Of a DNA stretch of 64,000 bases, positions 50,219 through 57,239 are shown one piece after another. Below the pieces are notes generated by a model. It was given only the letters and a program-made list of their open reading frames with translations, had not been told where the DNA came from and ran no database searches. This DNA comes from a virus. The stretch's first letter is position 1; every line of letters starts with the position of its first letter. Position numbers and translations under genes: made by a program. The DNA is taken from positions 21,225 through 85,224 of the IMG/VR virus record IMGVR_UViG_3300048597_000624; one strand, written 5' to 3'.

Positions 50219-51937
50219 TCACTCGAAAAACACGTCGCTCGCCTTGGTTCCGCCGTCCTTATCCTTGCCGACTGCCGCTTCGAGACTTCGCAGCCGACTC
50301 AGCGGATTGTTGAACGCTCCACCGCCTGCGCTGTAGCCAGCCTGCTCGGCCAAGGCATCACTTCGCAGCCGCTGCGGGTAGGCTTCCATCAGCACGTCAA
50401 GAATCTTGTTTTCTGGTCCGCCGATCTTGGGTCGCAGCCATTCGCGAAGTTCAGCGCCGCGAGGCTTGGGATCGACTCGGCCAACCATGAGGCTTTCGCC
50501 GGCCGGCGTGATTTGCAGCCCTTCCATCAACCCCAGGCTGCGGAGCTTGCTCAGCGGGTTATTAAACGCTCCGCCGCCGGCGGTGTAGTTGGCGTAGAAA
50601 GCGAGCTTTGAGGCAGTGACTTCGCGGTCATCCTTGCACCAGTAGGCGGCCTGGAGGATTCGCATGTGCGGGCTGCCGAGACCATGGGGAATATCTCCGT
50701 TGGATCGATTACCACCTCCGGTCGAGGGCTTTGCATGCCAGGCGGCAGGGACAACTATCGGACGTGCCTTGTCTATTGCCGTCTTAAAGGCTTCCATGTC
50801 AACGTCAGGCGGACGAACGAAAACGATAGCAGGATCGCTTTGGTCGATGAGTTCGCGGATCCTTTGCAACGTGTTGATAACGCCAGTGTGATGCTTCTCG
50901 GCATCGGCGAACTTCCGTTCCCACTCTCGATTGCGTTCCGCCACTGCCTTTGCGATTGCTCGCTCTAGACTATCGCCGTTGCTCGCGCCCTTCGCCGCCT
51001 TCAATTCCCGCTCTAACTCCGCGATTCGCTTCCGCAACTCCGCCGGATCGTCCGCCTTCGCCCGCTCGACCGTATCCGCCAACTGCGACGTCAATCGCTT
51101 CAAATCCACCGCGGCCAGCGACTTCGGCGGCGCCTTCACTTCGCCCGGCTTGGGTGTAGCGCTCGAATCGTAGGTCGTTCGCTTGCGGACCTTGACTTGT
51201 TTGAGCAGCTTGAGCCAACCCGGGCTGTACACCCACGCCTCGCCGACTTGCAGCTTGGGCAGGGAACGCATGATGCGATCGCGTTCTTCGGGCGTGCCGT
51301 GGTACTTAATCCAGTCATCGATAGCTCGCAGGTCATGCGGCGCCGTGGTTTGGTGGGCGATCAGGCATTCCGCTTGCGTCAGAACGCTCTTGTTGAGCAC
51401 TGCAGAACGCTGGGTGATGAGCGTTACGCCGATACCCCGGGCCCGGCCGCGGCGGACGATGTTTTGCATGGCGCCAAGGCACTTCGCCAGCGGTCCGCCG
51501 GCAGCCTGTTGCGGCGCGAACTCATCCGCCTCGTCGACAAACCAATGAATCGGCGAGCGATTGGTGCGATAGAACTCGCTGGCGAAGTCCGCCACGAACC
51601 GACGCATCTCGTTTTCGCCGAACGCCGAGACGTCCAGGATGACCGGCACTCGCTCGCGGACGACGAACTCGGCCACAACCTTGCCGCCGGTGGCCTCTAA
51701 AGGAACGTCCCCATGCTCGCCGCCGAGAATCGCGATCGAGTGGCCGGAGCGGAGCCCCCACCACACTCCGAGCGGATCGAGCGCCACAATCGGGAAGCCA
51801 GCCGAAAGCATCTCCTCGGCCATTACGGACGCAGTGTGCGTTTTGCCGGCGCCGCGACGGGCGAGGATCGCAAAGGCTTGCGTGATCGCTTCGGGTGGCA
51901 GTGACAGGCCAGGAGCGAGGTTGAATTGCTTGGTCAT
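50219..51937 (-). CDS. HerA-like (DUF87) ATPase with duplicated winged-helix tail
   Basis: 572 residues from the ATG at 51937, coupled by ATGA. The ATPase has Walker A ARRGAGKT at 26-33 and Walker B WFVDEADEF, with the RRGRARGIGVTLITQRSAVL segment of HerA/FtsK hexameric motors. A coiled coil follows (ELRKRIAELERELKAAKGA). The C-terminus repeats a winged-helix pattern twice, YTAGGGAFNNPLSKLRSLGL and YSAGGGAFNNPLSRLRSLEA. HerA usually pairs with NurA or with defence effectors such as SIR2; neither is next to it here. Confidence 0.75.
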   Translation of the reverse strand: MTKQFNLAPGLSLPPEAITQAFAILARRGAGKTHTASVMAEEMLSAGFPIVALDPLGVWWGLRSGHSIAILGGEHGDVPLEATGGKVVAEFVVRERVPVILDVSAFGENEMRRFVADFASEFYRTNRSPIHWFVDEADEFAPQQAAGGPLAKCLGAMQNIVRRGRARGIGVTLITQRSAVLNKSVLTQAECLIAHQTTAPHDLRAIDDWIKYHGTPEERDRIMRSLPKLQVGEAWVYSPGWLKLLKQVKVRKRTTYDSSATPKPGEVKAPPKSLAAVDLKRLTSQLADTVERAKADDPAELRKRIAELERELKAAKGASNGDSLERAIAKAVAERNREWERKFADAEKHHTGVINTLQRIRELIDQSDPAIVFVRPPDVDMEAFKTAIDKARPIVVPAAWHAKPSTGGGNRSNGDIPHGLGSPHMRILQAAYWCKDDREVTASKLAFYANYTAGGGAFNNPLSKLRSLGLMEGLQITPAGESLMVGRVDPKPRGAELREWLRPKIGGPENKILDVLMEAYPQRLRSDALAEQAGYSAGGGAFNNPLSRLRSLEAAVGKDKDGGTKASDVFFE

Positions 51938-52308
51938 CGGGTTCGCTCCGAAATATTGACGCGCCGGCAGAGCCATTCCATGCACCACTGGCCGTTGCGG
52001 TGGACGCACTTAGCCGAGACGGTTTTCCAGGTCTGGCCGTCGCTGACGACGATAGTTCCAGAGGTCCACAGGTAGCGAGTCTCAGCGATCTTTTGCCGAT
52101 AAGACTTGTCCCAGTGGTAGTAGAACGACACGTCGCCGACGCCCCACACGTAGGGCCGAAGCCAATCGTCGGTAACCAAGTCAACAAGTGGCTCGTACAC
52201 CAAGCAGTGCTTCTCGTAGCAATCAGCGGGACGCAGACGCGAGGTGTCTTCGCGGTACGATCTCAGTCGTATTCCGGCGATTGGCTTTGGTGTGGTGGTG
52301 ATGCTCAT
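51934..52308 (-). CDS. Hypothetical protein
   Basis: 124 residues, Trp/Tyr-rich beta sequence (YVWGVGDVSFYYHWDKSYRQ; IVVSDGQTWKTVSAKCVHRN). It is coupled to both neighbours by ATGA. No family recognised. Confidence 0.5.
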   Translation of the reverse strand: MSITTTPKPIAGIRLRSYREDTSRLRPADCYEKHCLVYEPLVDLVTDDWLRPYVWGVGDVSFYYHWDKSYRQKIAETRYLWTSGTIVVSDGQTWKTVSAKCVHRNGQWCMEWLCRRVNISERTR

Positions 52309-52508
52309 TGGTTCGCTTTCCGTTGATCGATCTTCTTTTGCAGTTCCTGTGCTCCGACGATGTCCGCGAGCATCCGGATCGCCTGGGCATTCAGTGAGTG
52401 CTGGCAGGCTGACTCTGGGTAGTCTTCAAGCGTTGCCTCGGCCGATCCGAGATAGGACTTCTCGATCATCCGAGCGCGGCTGATGGCTTGGTCGATGGAC
52501 AAGGTCAT
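52305..52508 (-). CDS. Small helical protein
   Basis: 67 residues, fully helical (DQAISRARMIEKSYLGSAEA; AIRMLADIVGAQELQKKIDQ). ATGA coupled on both sides. No family recognised. Confidence 0.5.
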   Translation of the reverse strand: MTLSIDQAISRARMIEKSYLGSAEATLEDYPESACQHSLNAQAIRMLADIVGAQELQKKIDQRKANQ

Positions 52509-52726
52509 TGGTTCGCATACCCCCGATTCATCCGCCGCAACGGCCCGCCGCCCATTTGCCGCTTTTGCAACCGCTCCTGTCGCTCCATCCGTGCCGACGG
52601 ACTTCGATCGCTGTATGAACCGCCTTCGTCCGGATCGTCATCGAACAGCTTCTTGCAGTCCTTACAGAAGTGCTCGCGGTCGCCGTTGGGGACTACCTTC
52701 TTGCTGTTACAAAAGGGACAGCGCAT
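52505..52726 (-). CDS. Zinc-ribbon protein with basic tail
   Basis: 73 residues from the ATG at 52726. The start MRCPFCNSKKVVPNGD with HFCKDCKKLF is a transposon/IS1-InsA-like zinc ribbon (CPxC..CxxC). The C-terminal half is Arg/Gln-rich and likely disordered. It overlaps the ERCC4 gene by 20 bases. Probably nucleic-acid binding. Confidence 0.6.
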   Translation of the reverse strand: MRCPFCNSKKVVPNGDREHFCKDCKKLFDDDPDEGGSYSDRSPSARMERQERLQKRQMGGGPLRRMNRGYANQ

Positions 52727-53246
52727 CTTCGACTCCTTGCTTCTTTGCCTTCTGGTCGGCCTTCCAAAACCGGTGCAACATTCGATACGTCGTCCGCTCG
52801 GCGAAGCTTCGCGTGGGGCAGTCCCACCAATGCACGCGCAGGAACCGCTGCTGCCAGGAAATGATGGAGCGGTAAACAATCTTGGGGTTGAGCTTCGATT
52901 TCGGCGGCGGGTCGCAGACGATCGACGACCAGCCCGCTTCGATGACCACGGCCGCGAACTCTAGTTCGTTCAACCGGGCGAGCTCGTTCTCGAATCGCTC
53001 GCGGGATCCGCCGATCGTGCCGTAGAGGTCGGAGAGGCTCTTTCGCTCGATCGCGATGCGGTTTTGGTAGCCGATGATGGAGTAGTCGCCAGAGCGAATC
53101 GTGACGATCTCAGTGGGAATCAGGATCGGCTTGTTTCGCTTGTCCGCGTCCGCCTTGAGGCCCTGGAACGTGAACGGAAACTGCTCGCGCGTATCGATCG
53201 CGACAGTAAACGGCGATTGAATGAATTCGGCTGGTGTCCTGGGCAT
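52707..53246 (-). CDS. ERCC4-domain nuclease
   Basis: 179 residues from the ATG at 53246. The XPF/ERCC4 signature is clear: IDTREQFPF near 17-25, GDYSIIGY at 53-60, and the metal site IERKSLSD at 66-73 (E67, R68, K69, D73), then ERFENELARLNE. Such nucleases cut branched or flap DNA. No HhH domain is present, so it acts alone or with a partner. It is in the replication and recombination module. Confidence 0.85.
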   Translation of the reverse strand: MPRTPAEFIQSPFTVAIDTREQFPFTFQGLKADADKRNKPILIPTEIVTIRSGDYSIIGYQNRIAIERKSLSDLYGTIGGSRERFENELARLNELEFAAVVIEAGWSSIVCDPPPKSKLNPKIVYRSIISWQQRFLRVHWWDCPTRSFAERTTYRMLHRFWKADQKAKKQGVEDALSLL

Positions 53247-53269
53247 CCTGCTCGTCCTTGACGCGATCG

Positions 53270-55042
53270 TTAGGCGGTTTGCAGCGGCGAATCGCAGTTC
53301 GCTCGTACCATGGCCTCTGCTAGTTGGGGTGGAACGCTGTTGCCAAGCCGGGCGACTTGGTTCGACTTGCTGCCAGTCAACAGGTAGGTGTCGGGGAATC
53401 CTTGGGCTCGCGCGAGTTCGCGCGGCGAGAGCATGCGCAGGCCGATGTCGGCAATGACACAAGGCCCAATATCCGGAACGTCGATGGCTATTGCCGGCTC
53501 GTGCCGGCCTGGGGCGACTTCAACCGTAACCAGGCCAAAGCGATGCTTGCCCGTTTGCGTGTGAAGTGGTTCATCGAGGGGCTGACCAATGGCCGTCCCG
53601 AAGTATTTGACGAGGAATGCGTACACCAGCCCGAACTTATTGCCTTGGCTGGTGATGGTTCCCAACGGCTCGCCCATCCCGTTCCATTGCTTCTCGCCGT
53701 GGTTGAAGCGGGCAAGGTAGGCGGAGGCAATGCCGAGAGCATGAGCCGCTCCCGCCGGCCTCGCTGCACCTGCGCCGGATGTCACAGTCGGCATCGGCTG
53801 TTCGACGCTAGCGCCGTTTGAATCGCCGCGGAATTTGACGAGATTGGCAGCCACAAGCCCGTGATGATCGACCGCGGTAACCGTTCCAATGGGCTTGTCG
53901 ATCGAATGCCCCACAACTCCGCCGTAGAACTTGGCCAGTGTGGCGGCCACCAGACCGAATCGATTCTGCGTGTCGAGCGTTGCAAATCCGCGATCAAGCG
54001 AATGGCAGCGAGACTCCCCGGCTTTTTGGCCGTGGTACTTACTCAGCACCGGAGCAACAACGCCAAACCCATGATGCCCGGTAACCGTCGAGAGCGGCTG
54101 ATCGATCGATTGGCCGCGAAAGTGGTCACCACCGTGATCGCAACGAACAATGAACGGTTGCGGATCGTTGAGCACGTACCGCCACAGGCCCATGGCAATC
54201 CGTCGCATGGTCTTGTCAGCCAGCGGGCGTTGACGATCGAAAATACTGGGACATGGCAGGGACCAGTCGATGCACTCCGCAGCCGTTCGCCAAGGCTTGA
54301 GCCGTGAGAACAACGGTTGATCGTCCAGCTTGGACGGATCCGCGTGCGATGCCTCTGGCCATTCGATCGGCCGACCGTCGCAGCGGGCAACTAAGAACAG
54401 TCGCCGGCGGTGGGTTGGGGCGCCGTAGTCTGCCGCGTCGAGCGTTTTGTAGGCGACTACATACCCCAGGTTTCGTAGTCGTCCCGTCCAGCGGCGGAAA
54501 GTCAAACCGCGGCGATTGGGATCCGGACGGTGTTCGTCTGTCTGAATGAGCCGAGACGCATTGCAGCGCGGGCAGCGTCGATGAACTCGAGCCAGCTTGG
54601 CCTGGCCCTCCGTCCCGCGCCAGTCGCAGGAGCGGCAGCGATAGACCGGCACAAGCGGGCCCCAGTCGGCGAACTCGCGCACGTTTTCGAGAACGATCAC
54701 ACGAGGCCGGACCTGCTCAGCCCAGCGACAGATAACCCACGCCAGTGATCGAATTTTCTTGCTGACCGGCTTCGAGCCCTTCGCCCGTGAAAAGTGCCGG
54801 CAGTCCGGCGATGCCCACAGCAGGTCAACCTTTCGGCGGCCAATGAGCGATCGCAGGTTCGCGCGCCAGACGTCCTCCAGCACGTGCCGAGTGTCGGGAT
54901 GGTTGGCCTCGTGCATCGCCAAGGCTGGGCCATCGTGGTTGACGGCAATGTCCGGCGATCGACCGAGCGCCCACGCAATCCCGAGCGATGCGCCACCGCC
55001 GCCGGCGAAGCTGTCGATGATGAGTCCTTGCTTCCTGCTCAT
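53270..55042 (-). CDS. C5-cytosine DNA methyltransferase
   Basis: 590 residues from the ATG at 55042, coupled to recD2-C by ATGA. Motif I is DSFAGGGGASLG (Asp10), motif IV is SPDCRHFS with catalytic Cys81, motif VI is VLENVREF (Glu119), motif VIII RRRLFLVARCD, and the end GNSVPPQLAEAM is motif X. A Cys4 insert (CRSCDW, CPRC) near 135-160 probably binds zinc. The target-recognition region holds about five repeats of a 'QPL.TVT..H..GLV...L.KY.G' pattern. No restriction partner is visible. Confidence 0.9.
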   Translation of the reverse strand: MSRKQGLIIDSFAGGGGASLGIAWALGRSPDIAVNHDGPALAMHEANHPDTRHVLEDVWRANLRSLIGRRKVDLLWASPDCRHFSRAKGSKPVSKKIRSLAWVICRWAEQVRPRVIVLENVREFADWGPLVPVYRCRSCDWRGTEGQAKLARVHRRCPRCNASRLIQTDEHRPDPNRRGLTFRRWTGRLRNLGYVVAYKTLDAADYGAPTHRRRLFLVARCDGRPIEWPEASHADPSKLDDQPLFSRLKPWRTAAECIDWSLPCPSIFDRQRPLADKTMRRIAMGLWRYVLNDPQPFIVRCDHGGDHFRGQSIDQPLSTVTGHHGFGVVAPVLSKYHGQKAGESRCHSLDRGFATLDTQNRFGLVAATLAKFYGGVVGHSIDKPIGTVTAVDHHGLVAANLVKFRGDSNGASVEQPMPTVTSGAGAARPAGAAHALGIASAYLARFNHGEKQWNGMGEPLGTITSQGNKFGLVYAFLVKYFGTAIGQPLDEPLHTQTGKHRFGLVTVEVAPGRHEPAIAIDVPDIGPCVIADIGLRMLSPRELARAQGFPDTYLLTGSKSNQVARLGNSVPPQLAEAMVRANCDSPLQTA

Positions 55043-56421
55043 GCCGCCATCCTCAATTGCTCCGCCAAAAACGTCTTCCGCGACTCCAACGCACACCGCT
55101 GGCAGTCCTGATCGATCGTGGATTTCTTCCCGATCGTGAAGCACAACTGCTCGGTCCGGCTGATGGCCGTATAGATCAACTCGCGGCTCGCCACGAACCG
55201 GGCCCCGCCGTAGTCGTCCGATACGTAAATGACGATGGGCCAGCCGCAACCCTGCGATTTGTGCGTGGTAATCGCATAGGCCAGGTCAAAGTTGCTGATT
55301 TCGTCCCGCTCCGCCCGAATCGTCCGCCGCGGCGAATCCAGTTCGACGTAGATCGCTCCGGCATCAAGCTGGCGAACTACCCCGAGCTCGCCATTGGCAA
55401 CGAAGATTTCATCGCCGTCGACTTGCTCCCCCTCTGCCTCAAGCTTCTCCTGCTCGATGCGCAGGTACTCTTCGTCGATGCAGGTAAACCAGCCGTTCGA
55501 GGTGCAGAGAACCTTGTCCCCCTCGCGGAGCCGTGCCGCCGGCCCAGCCGCGACCGTCTTGCCGTTCGGGTTCAGCAGCGCCTGCAGCACGCGGTTCATC
55601 GCCGGCTGCGACAGTTCCGACTTGTCGACCTTGATGGCCGTCAGAACTTGCAGGTCGCGCCGGACGTCAAAATGCGACGGCAGGCCCGACAGTAATCGTT
55701 CAATGTGCCGGATGGTCCACTTGGGCCGCGTGCATTCCACGTGGCGGAGGTTTTCGCCGGTAGCCAGGTTGATTGCCTCACTGGGCGTGAATGGGACGCC
55801 CGCGCGAATCTGCTGGCACGCTTTGACGATGCGGCCCGCGTTGCGGCGAACCTCGGTCAGTTCCTCGCACGGGATGCCGGCCAGTCGCATATCGCGCAGG
55901 ACAGCGCCATGCTCGACCGGCGGGAGTTGCCCCTCGTCACCCAGGCAGAGCACGAGGGTGCCCGGCTTGATGGCTGAGAAGAGCGAATAGCCCAGCGTGG
56001 TGCCGAGCATCGAAAGTTCGTCGATCACCAGCACCTTGAACCGCAACGGGTTGCCGGCGTGATGCTTGAACCCCCAGCCCTTTTTGTCGTGGCCGTTTCG
56101 CGTGACTCGCAATGCCCGATGGATTGTGGTCCCTTCGAGCGAATAGAGGCCTTGCGACTGCATCGCTTCCGTGGTGCGGATGGCAGCCTTGCCCGTTGGC
56201 GCCACGATGCCGATTTCGTGCGAATAGAACTTTTTGGTGCACGCCTTGAGCAGGGCGGACATGGTGTAGGTTTTGCCCGTGCCAGGTCCGCCGGTGAGGA
56301 TGGCGAGACGGGAGCGCAAAAGGCGATCGAGGGCGTCCGATTGGTGTTTGGACAGGCTTTCGATGTCGAAGGTTTTGGGCCAGGTGGAGTGCAACTCATT
56401 GCTCCTCGGTTGATCGTTCAC
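55039..56421 (-). CDS. recD2: RecD2-like helicase, C-terminal half
   Basis: 460 residues from a GTG at 56421; a TTG at 56394 with AGGAG 7 bases upstream is an equally good start. Motif I GGPGTGKT at 44-51, Walker B VLVIDELSM, GDEGQLPPV, and the C-terminal TTHKSQG and YTAISR motifs are all present: an SF1B 5'-3' helicase. The family's usual N-terminal OB/HhH region is missing here but is encoded as a separate gene at 58599-59630. The CRISPR array and Cas12-like gene lie between the halves. Confidence 0.9.
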   Translation of the reverse strand: MNDQPRSNELHSTWPKTFDIESLSKHQSDALDRLLRSRLAILTGGPGTGKTYTMSALLKACTKKFYSHEIGIVAPTGKAAIRTTEAMQSQGLYSLEGTTIHRALRVTRNGHDKKGWGFKHHAGNPLRFKVLVIDELSMLGTTLGYSLFSAIKPGTLVLCLGDEGQLPPVEHGAVLRDMRLAGIPCEELTEVRRNAGRIVKACQQIRAGVPFTPSEAINLATGENLRHVECTRPKWTIRHIERLLSGLPSHFDVRRDLQVLTAIKVDKSELSQPAMNRVLQALLNPNGKTVAAGPAARLREGDKVLCTSNGWFTCIDEEYLRIEQEKLEAEGEQVDGDEIFVANGELGVVRQLDAGAIYVELDSPRRTIRAERDEISNFDLAYAITTHKSQGCGWPIVIYVSDDYGGARFVASRELIYTAISRTEQLCFTIGKKSTIDQDCQRCALESRKTFLAEQLRMAA

Positions 56422-56461
56422 TTATGCGATTACAAGTCTTCAGTAGGTCGATGCGTTCCAT
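56396..56461 (-). CDS. Possible 21-codon leader ORF before recD2-C
   Basis: ATG at 56461 with GAGGAGCGGAG just upstream, reading MERIDLLKTCNRISERSTEE then Q and stop. It overlaps the start region of recD2-C in another frame, and its TGA lies next to the TTG start candidate. It could be a leader peptide that couples translation through the end of the array. Length alone makes this uncertain. Confidence 0.3.
   Translation of the reverse strand: MERIDLLKTCNRISERSTEEQ
56401..56429 (-). repeat. Inverted CRISPR-repeat-like element 1 (over recD2-C start)
   Basis: Minus strand TCGCATAAGTGAACGATC followed by AACCGAGGAGC. It resembles the plus-strand array repeat end (TTCGCATGTGAAAAC, AACCGAAGG) with small insertions, but on the opposite strand. 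It contains the Shine-Dalgarno AGGAG of the TTG start candidate of recD2-C. Confidence 0.45.
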
Positions 56462-56465
56462 CTCC

Positions 56466-56496
56466 GCTCCTCGGTTGGTAGCTTTCACACGCGAAA
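56466..56496 (-). repeat. Inverted CRISPR-repeat-like element 2 (anti-repeat candidate)
   Basis: Minus strand TTTCGCGTGTGAAAGCTACC followed by AACCGAGGAGC. A minus-strand array repeat could pair with it over TTTCACATGCGAAA (one G.U) and CGGTTG, with a bulge between. This is the layout of a tracrRNA anti-repeat, but the repeat core is near-palindromic, so part of the match may be incidental. Confidence 0.5.
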
Positions 56497-56522
56497 CCTC
56501 AACAACTCTTTGCCACTCTGGA

Positions 56523-57110
56523 CCTCAGTAACTTCCACACGTGAAGCATCCCGGTAGCAAACAAACGCCCGACATCCCTCAGTAAATTCCACATGCAGGA
56601 TGGTCGCGAGCTGGTCAGGCAAGGCGTGCTCCTCCTCCCTCAGATCGCACCTCAGTAAATTCCATATGTGAAAACAACGTAAGGCGCCGACGTCCTCGAC
56701 ATACTCATGCTCGCGCTCTCGCCCTCAGTAACTTCCGCATGTGAAAACAACCGAAGGCGATCAGCACGCGAGAGATTGCCAGTTTCCTTGACACCCTCAG
56801 TAACGTTCGCATGTGAAAACAACCGAAGGACGGTGGTCGCCATGGCTTTTCTCCCAGTCCAGTAACCCCTCAGTAACGTTCGCATGTGAAAACAACCGAA
56901 GGGTCGGCGTCTGACCTTGGCATCCGCGTAATCAGATTCCCTCAGTAAATTTCGCATGTGAAAACAACCGAAGGGCAGATGTCCACCGCAGAAAAACTCG
57001 TCCCTCAGTCTCATTCGCATGTGAAAACAACCGAAGGCGGACTTTGACTCAATCGTTCCAAAACTCGGGGCACGACCTCAGTCTCTTTCGCATGTGAAAA
57101 CAACCGAAGG
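56523..57110. CRISPR. CRISPR array, about nine repeats
   Basis: Nine 35-nt units start CCTCAG and (for the good ones) end GTGAAAACAACCGAAGG. Starts: 56523 and 56577 (degenerate), 56650, 56723, 56795, 56868, 56940, 57003, 57076. Spacers are unique, 37-38 nt (one 28 nt at 56975-57002, and 19 nt between the first two). Degeneracy grows toward low coordinates, so the young end is next to the effector gene. Positions 8-14 vary; the last 21 nt are identical from 56723 on. No leader with an obvious promoter is visible. No spacer was seen to match the window. Confidence 0.9.
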
Positions 57111-57239
57111 GGCGGCTGCACAAGTGCAAATATCCCTTCCGCTTAAACCGCGTTCCGCGAGCGTTCGTTGCCGGCAAGCGTACAACGCCTTTCCCGCGCT
57201 CGGCCTGGAGGTGGCCTGTTTGTTCCAACTCATATCGCA
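57111..57239. other. Array-to-effector gap (possible leader)
   Basis: 129 bases between the effector stop and the first repeat. On the minus strand AAAGGAG overlaps the effector end, and two overlapping open frames run from here into the first repeats (from 57243 and from 57231). They may be remnants or chance; no clear promoter is seen. If the array is read in operon direction this is its leader. Confidence 0.4.

Noticed and set aside
48750-55050. Restriction-modification system
   Set aside because: Two methyltransferases are present, but no adjacent gene looks like a restriction endonuclease; ERCC4 nuclease is structure-specific.
56652-57020. Open minus-strand frame across the CRISPR array with repeated FGCFHMR peptides
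   Set aside because: It is a translation of the repeats and spacers; its period follows the repeats and there is no ribosome site.
57038-57075. Spacer resembling a stretch near 7520-7545
   Set aside because: Only about ten bases around ACTCGGGG align; this is chance-level similarity.
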